Shown here: piece after piece, positions 60,696 to 64,000 of the stretch
How the letters are laid out: every line of letters begins with the position of its first letter
Position numbering within the stretch: position 1 is the stretch's first letter
Assembly (NCBI RefSeq): GCF_900119705.1
Contig: NZ_LT632322.1
Location: 310,001-374,000, forward strand
Length of the DNA stretch: 64,000 nt
From: Murdochiella vaginalis
GTDB lineage: Bacteria > Bacillota > Clostridia > Tissierellales > Peptoniphilaceae
Direction: 5' to 3'
Notes under the pieces: generated by a model
What the model was told of the DNA's origin: nothing
The model's input: only the letters and a program-made list of their open reading frames with translations
Databases searched by the model: none
Made by a program: the position numbers and the translations under genes

Positions 60696-62261
60696 CTACT
60701 GCTTGATAGATACAGATACACCAGACGTAAACCGGACATCAATTTTTTTGTCATGAATCGTGATGGTATCCACCATTCTGCGCACCAGCGCATCATCCAG
60801 AGTTGTGAGTATACCGGTCTGCGCTTGTAAAAAGTCGCGCATCGCTTGGATGCGCAGGATCTGATTGTCCGTCTTTGCCTGAGCAAGCTCGGCTTGCATT
60901 TTTTCTTCTTTCACTGCATCAATCTCATTTGCAACGTCTTCATAGGGTTCTCGATTCGAAATGCGATCCATGAGCATTTGCTGTAGATCCTCCAGTCTTT
61001 GCTCTATCGATTTCATGTCTACTGAGGACTCGTGGTCAATCACGTGAGTAATCCGATCCTCCAGTTCAGCAAAAAAGCACCCCTTATCTTTAATGCAACG
61101 GTTAATAGCAGAAAGCACAATGCCTTTCAAAAACTCCTCCTCCACCGTTCTCGCATGGCAGGAGTTGTTTCCGGGAGTAAGCCTGCTCATGCAGCGCCAG
61201 ACGATGGATTTGCATCCCCGGTTGTTCCAGTGAATCCGGCGGTAATACTCGCCGCACTCACCACAGATAACAAGCCCGGACAGACAGTGGTTAGACGAGT
61301 AGGCTTTTCGTTTGCCATCCGCTCGCTTAGAAAGGTTGCGTCTTCTTACCAGCTCGTCTTGAGCCAGCAGGAAGATCTCCTTTGGAATGATAGCTTCGTG
61401 GTCATTTTCCACATAGTACTGTGGCATGTGTCCTTCATTTCTTACGCGCTTCTTGGTCAGAAAATCAACGGTGTAGGTTTTTTGCAAAAGGGCATCACCG
61501 ATATATTTTTCGTTGGTGAGAATTTGGCGAATATTGCTGGGAGTCCATTTGGTGTGTCCGGCTCCGTTTCTTATGCCATCCGCCTCAAGTCCTGCAGCGA
61601 TTTTGTTCATGGAAAGCCCCTCAAGATACTCTCGATAGATGCGTTTTACCGTTTTTGCCTGTTCAGAATTGATCACGAGGTGACCATCCGCATCTTTGTC
61701 ATAGCCTAAAAACCATTTGGCGTTGACCTGCACTTTTCCCTGCTGGTAGCGGTACTGGATGCCGAGTTTCACATTCTGAGACAGACTCTGGCTTTCCTGT
61801 TGAGCAAGGGAGGCCATGATGGTGATCAACACTTCGCCTTTGGCATCCATCGTGTTGATGTTTTCCTTTTCAAAGAAAACTGGGATGTTGATTTCTTTGA
61901 GCTTTCGGATGTATTTCAGGCAATCAAGCGTATTTCGAGCAAAACGCGAGATGGACTTGGTAATAATTATGTCGATCTCGCCTGCCTCGCAGGCATCAAT
62001 CATACGATTGAATTCTTCGCGCTTTTTGGTGTTGGTGCCAGAAATGCCATCATCGGCAAAAATGCCCGCCAGCTCCCAGCCTTTTTGTGCCTGAATGTAT
62101 TCCGTGTAGTGCGCAACCTGTGCTTCATAGCTTGTTGCCTGTTCGTCGGAATCTGTAGAAACGCGACAGTAAGCAGCTACCCGAAGAGTGGGGCTTGGCG
62201 TTTCCGTCTTTGTGTTTCCCTGCTTCTTTCGGGCGGGAATCATGGTGATGTTCTTATTCAT
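60696..62261 (-). CDS. Large serine recombinase
   Basis: 521 residues from the ATG at 62261 (GAGAGGTTGAAG before it). The resolvase domain has the catalytic serine in [11 protein letters not shown] (S35) and [12 protein letters not shown]. The recombinase DNA-binding domain follows, then a zinc ribbon ([12 protein letters not shown] with a later cysteine pair) and a coiled coil near 400-470. It cuts and rejoins DNA at attachment sites of integrative elements. It overlaps the upstream small gene by eight bases. Confidence 0.94.
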   Translation of the reverse strand: MNKNITMIPARKKQGNTKTETPSPTLRVAAYCRVSTDSDEQATSYEAQVAHYTEYIQAQKGWELAGIFADDGISGTNTKKREEFNRMIDACEAGEIDIIITKSISRFARNTLDCLKYIRKLKEINIPVFFEKENINTMDAKGEVLITIMASLAQQESQSLSQNVKLGIQYRYQQGKVQVNAKWFLGYDKDADGHLVINSEQAKTVKRIYREYLEGLSMNKIAAGLEADGIRNGAGHTKWTPSNIRQILTNEKYIGDALLQKTYTVDFLTKKRVRNEGHMPQYYVENDHEAIIPKEIFLLAQDELVRRRNLSKRADGKRKAYSSNHCLSGLVICGECGEYYRRIHWNNRGCKSIVWRCMSRLTPGNNSCHARTVEEEFLKGIVLSAINRCIKDKGCFFAELEDRITHVIDHESSVDMKSIEQRLEDLQQMLMDRISNREPYEDVANEIDAVKEEKMQAELAQAKTDNQILRIQAMRDFLQAQTGILTTLDDALVRRMVDTITIHDKKIDVRFTSGVSVSIKQ

Positions 62262-62676
62262 CTTCAACCTCTCGGATCTGGTTATAGACATATACGGCTT
62301 GCTCGAGTGCCGACCGGTCGCCGCAGTCAATCTCATCCATATAAAATCGGGTTTTTACGTAAAAGGTAGGTCTTCGTTTATGGCGAAGCTTCTCCTTGCC
62401 CAGATTCTTTGCACGAGAAAGACGCAGCTCATGCGCCTGTTTCAGCCATTCTTCGCTGATGAGTGCGGGGTACCCCTCACTTCCTGCATAAATCGGGTTT
62501 TCCAGCAGGCGACGGATGACACTGTGCGTAAAGGTAATACCGACCGACTGCGCAGAAGCCTTCAGACTCATGCCGCTTAAGTAGTTTTCAAATAAGGACT
62601 TCAGAGCACACGCTTCCTCTTCGTGAATAGCGATTTTGCCATCTTTCATGCGGTATCCATAAGGAATTGTTCTCAT
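62254..62676 (-). CDS. Small recombinase-domain protein without catalytic domain
   Basis: 140 residues. [18 protein letters not shown] and [20 protein letters not shown] correspond to the central recombinase DNA-binding domain of large serine recombinases. There is no resolvase part and no serine. It lies three bases from the upstream recombinase and overlaps the downstream one, so the trio is a single operon. It may be an accessory DNA-binding or direction factor rather than a decayed copy, since its frame is intact. Confidence 0.8.
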   Translation of the reverse strand: MRTIPYGYRMKDGKIAIHEEEACALKSLFENYLSGMSLKASAQSVGITFTHSVIRRLLENPIYAGSEGYPALISEEWLKQAHELRLSRAKNLGKEKLRHKRRPTFYVKTRFYMDEIDCGDRSALEQAVYVYNQIREVEDE

Positions 62677-62679
62677 TAT

Positions 62680-64000
62680 TTAGGCCAGCCTTTCCGGAAG
62701 ACGGAGTCCGCATTTCAGGATGAAGCAGACCTCGGTTCGACTGACAACCTCTACGGCATCGACGAACCTTTTGAATTCTTCCTCGCAAAAGCGTTCCGAA
62801 ACTTTTCTCCCTTTTACATAGTGGCAGAGCGCTTCGAGGTTTATTACGGTATCGTCTTTCCCGGCTTCCTGAATTTTGAGCTGTTCGCGCTCTTTTTTTC
62901 TTTCTTCAATTCGCGTGACAAGTTTGTTTTTCTCCTTGAGGAAATGCGGACGGTCGAGGTATCCCGAAGCGCTTAAGCGTGTCAGCACATCCAGCTTGTC
63001 TGAATCCTCACGAATGGCTTCGTTTGCTACTTTGAGTTCTTTTACATATGTCTTTGGCTTCTGACCTTGCATCTCGCTTAATAGAGGTTCCAGTATGGCT
63101 TCGCGGGCAAAGGTCAATTTGTTCATCATGCTTGCAAAGGCGCAGAGAATGCCATCTTCATACACAGCCTTGAAAGGGCAATTCTTCTTGCTGTGCAGAT
63201 GCGTACTGCATGCATACATCTTGTAACTGCCGCTTTGCGTATAGCGAGTGATGCGCTTCATGACCGAACCGCATGCTTTACATCTCACCTTCCCGGAGAG
63301 CACCGTTCGATTGAGATACTTGGGGCTCTCCTGAATGATCCCTTTATTCTCACGCTTGAGCTCGATCAGTTCGTTAACCGCGTCATATGTTTTTCTGTCG
63401 ATGATCGCCTTATGATGGTCTCTCACGAGGTATGCATTTTTCTCACCGTTGTTTTTATGACGCTTGAAGGCATCATCGGTATAGGTCTTCTGAAAAAGGC
63501 AATCGCCGGTATATTTTTCATTTTTCAAGATGGCAAGGATACTTCCGCTGCTCCAAAGTCCTCCGTGGGCAGAAGGGATGTTTTGATCATTGAGAATTCT
63601 TGCGATTGAATATCCGCCATATCCTGCCAGCGCAAGTTGAAAGATCTCTCGCACGATCACAGCCTGATTTTCCACGATTGCCATCACACCATCGTCGTTT
63701 CGATAACCGAAAGGCGGGCAGGTGATGATGAATGTCCCGCTTTGGAAGCGTTGCTCAATGGACCAGCGCACATTGGCAGATTGGGAAGCGGACTCATCCT
63801 GCGCCATCGAACTTAGGATGGATAAAAAAAGCTCGCTCTCCATTTCACTGGTATTGATATTTTCCTTCTCAAAGTATACGGGGATCTTTAGTTCCAGAAG
63901 CTTTCTGACCATGCGCAAGCAATCTGCTGTATTTCTGGAAAAACGACTGATGGATTTGGTTAGCACAAGGTCGATTTTTCCGAGGCGGCAGTCACGCAGC
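62680..64000 (-). CDS. Large serine recombinase, N-terminus beyond the window
   Basis: The frame is open to the window end. About 440 residues are visible: the end of the resolvase domain (VLTKSISRFSRNTADCL), the recombinase domain (FGYRNDDGVMA, then ILKNEKYTGD), a zinc ribbon (VRCKACGSVMKRITRY with CSTHLHSKKNC) and a C-terminal helical region. The catalytic serine lies outside. It is similar in plan to the downstream recombinase but clearly diverged. Two recombinases may act as a pair. Confidence 0.92.
   Translation of the reverse strand, partial: LRDCRLGKIDLVLTKSISRFSRNTADCLRMVRKLLELKIPVYFEKENINTSEMESELFLSILSSMAQDESASQSANVRWSIEQRFQSGTFIITCPPFGYRNDDGVMAIVENQAVIVREIFQLALAGYGGYSIARILNDQNIPSAHGGLWSSGSILAILKNEKYTGDCLFQKTYTDDAFKRHKNNGEKNAYLVRDHHKAIIDRKTYDAVNELIELKRENKGIIQESPKYLNRTVLSGKVRCKACGSVMKRITRYTQSGSYKMYACSTHLHSKKNCPFKAVYEDGILCAFASMMNKLTFAREAILEPLLSEMQGQKPKTYVKELKVANEAIREDSDKLDVLTRLSASGYLDRPHFLKEKNKLVTRIEERKKEREQLKIQEAGKDDTVINLEALCHYVKGRKVSERFCEEEFKRFVDAVEVVSRTEVCFILKCGLRLPERLA

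Overview
The window reads as chromosome of a Gram-positive anaerobe (Firmicutes sensu lato). Pointers are a SufCBDSU iron-sulfur operon, a flavodiiron protein, a giant 2-hydroxyacyl-CoA dehydratase activase, a sortase-anchored wall protein, strong AAGGAGG ribosome sites and sigma-A promoters. Tryptophanase, a dedicated amino-acid symporter and a large peptide permease suggest an amino-acid and peptide fermenter. Peptoniphilaceae-like cocci are a reasonable guess, but I cannot prove the genus. No rRNA or tRNA gene was recognised.

Layout: 1-540 KilA-N gene fragment and a palindromic array; 738-4235 ABC exporter and glycosyltransferase; 4357-7255 (minus) gpmI and flavodiiron protein; 7533-13790 giant activase, fni and a Mrp-type ATPase; 13847-21637 transketolase, sufCBDSU and a thioredoxin-like lipoprotein; 21670-28582 oppABCDF; 29202-29744 hibernation factor behind DnaA boxes; 29887-33325 (minus) NSS symporter and tryptophanase with a translated-looking leader; 34083-39751 secA, prfB (intact +1 frameshift) and proS; 39889-41580 (minus) two membrane proteins; 43418-47900 small hypothetical, HtrA protease and an enoate-reductase-type flavoenzyme; 48616-54063 rpmE, prmC, prfA, glgP; 54170-56454 fba and a surface protein; 56657-57571 (minus) G5 lipoprotein; 58978-60423 RNA m5U methyltransferase; 60573-64000 (minus) edge of a mobile element with three serine-recombinase genes.

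The most unusual content lies between the genes. Long gaps are filled by modular repeat islands. Four families of tandem palindromes (called C, D, E and F here) have fixed periods of 53, 55, 63 and about 63 bp. Each family has its own stem sequence, but C and D share one loop plan and E and F another. Two connector modules, A (a roughly 100-bp element whose terminal stem changes sequence between copies while staying paired) and B (a triple GC hairpin), join them in a repeated order: A-B-array or A-B-array-B-array. A related palindrome array with a 42-bp (14-codon) period sits in frame inside sufD. I do not know a described system that matches this and consider it the lead to follow.

Most genes form ordinary housekeeping or metabolic operons. 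Functional units are peptide import (opp), tryptophan import and cleavage (NSS plus tnaA), iron-sulfur assembly (suf, possibly helped by the Mrp ATPase), translation termination (prfB, prfA, prmC) and central carbon metabolism (gpmI, tkt, glgP, fba).
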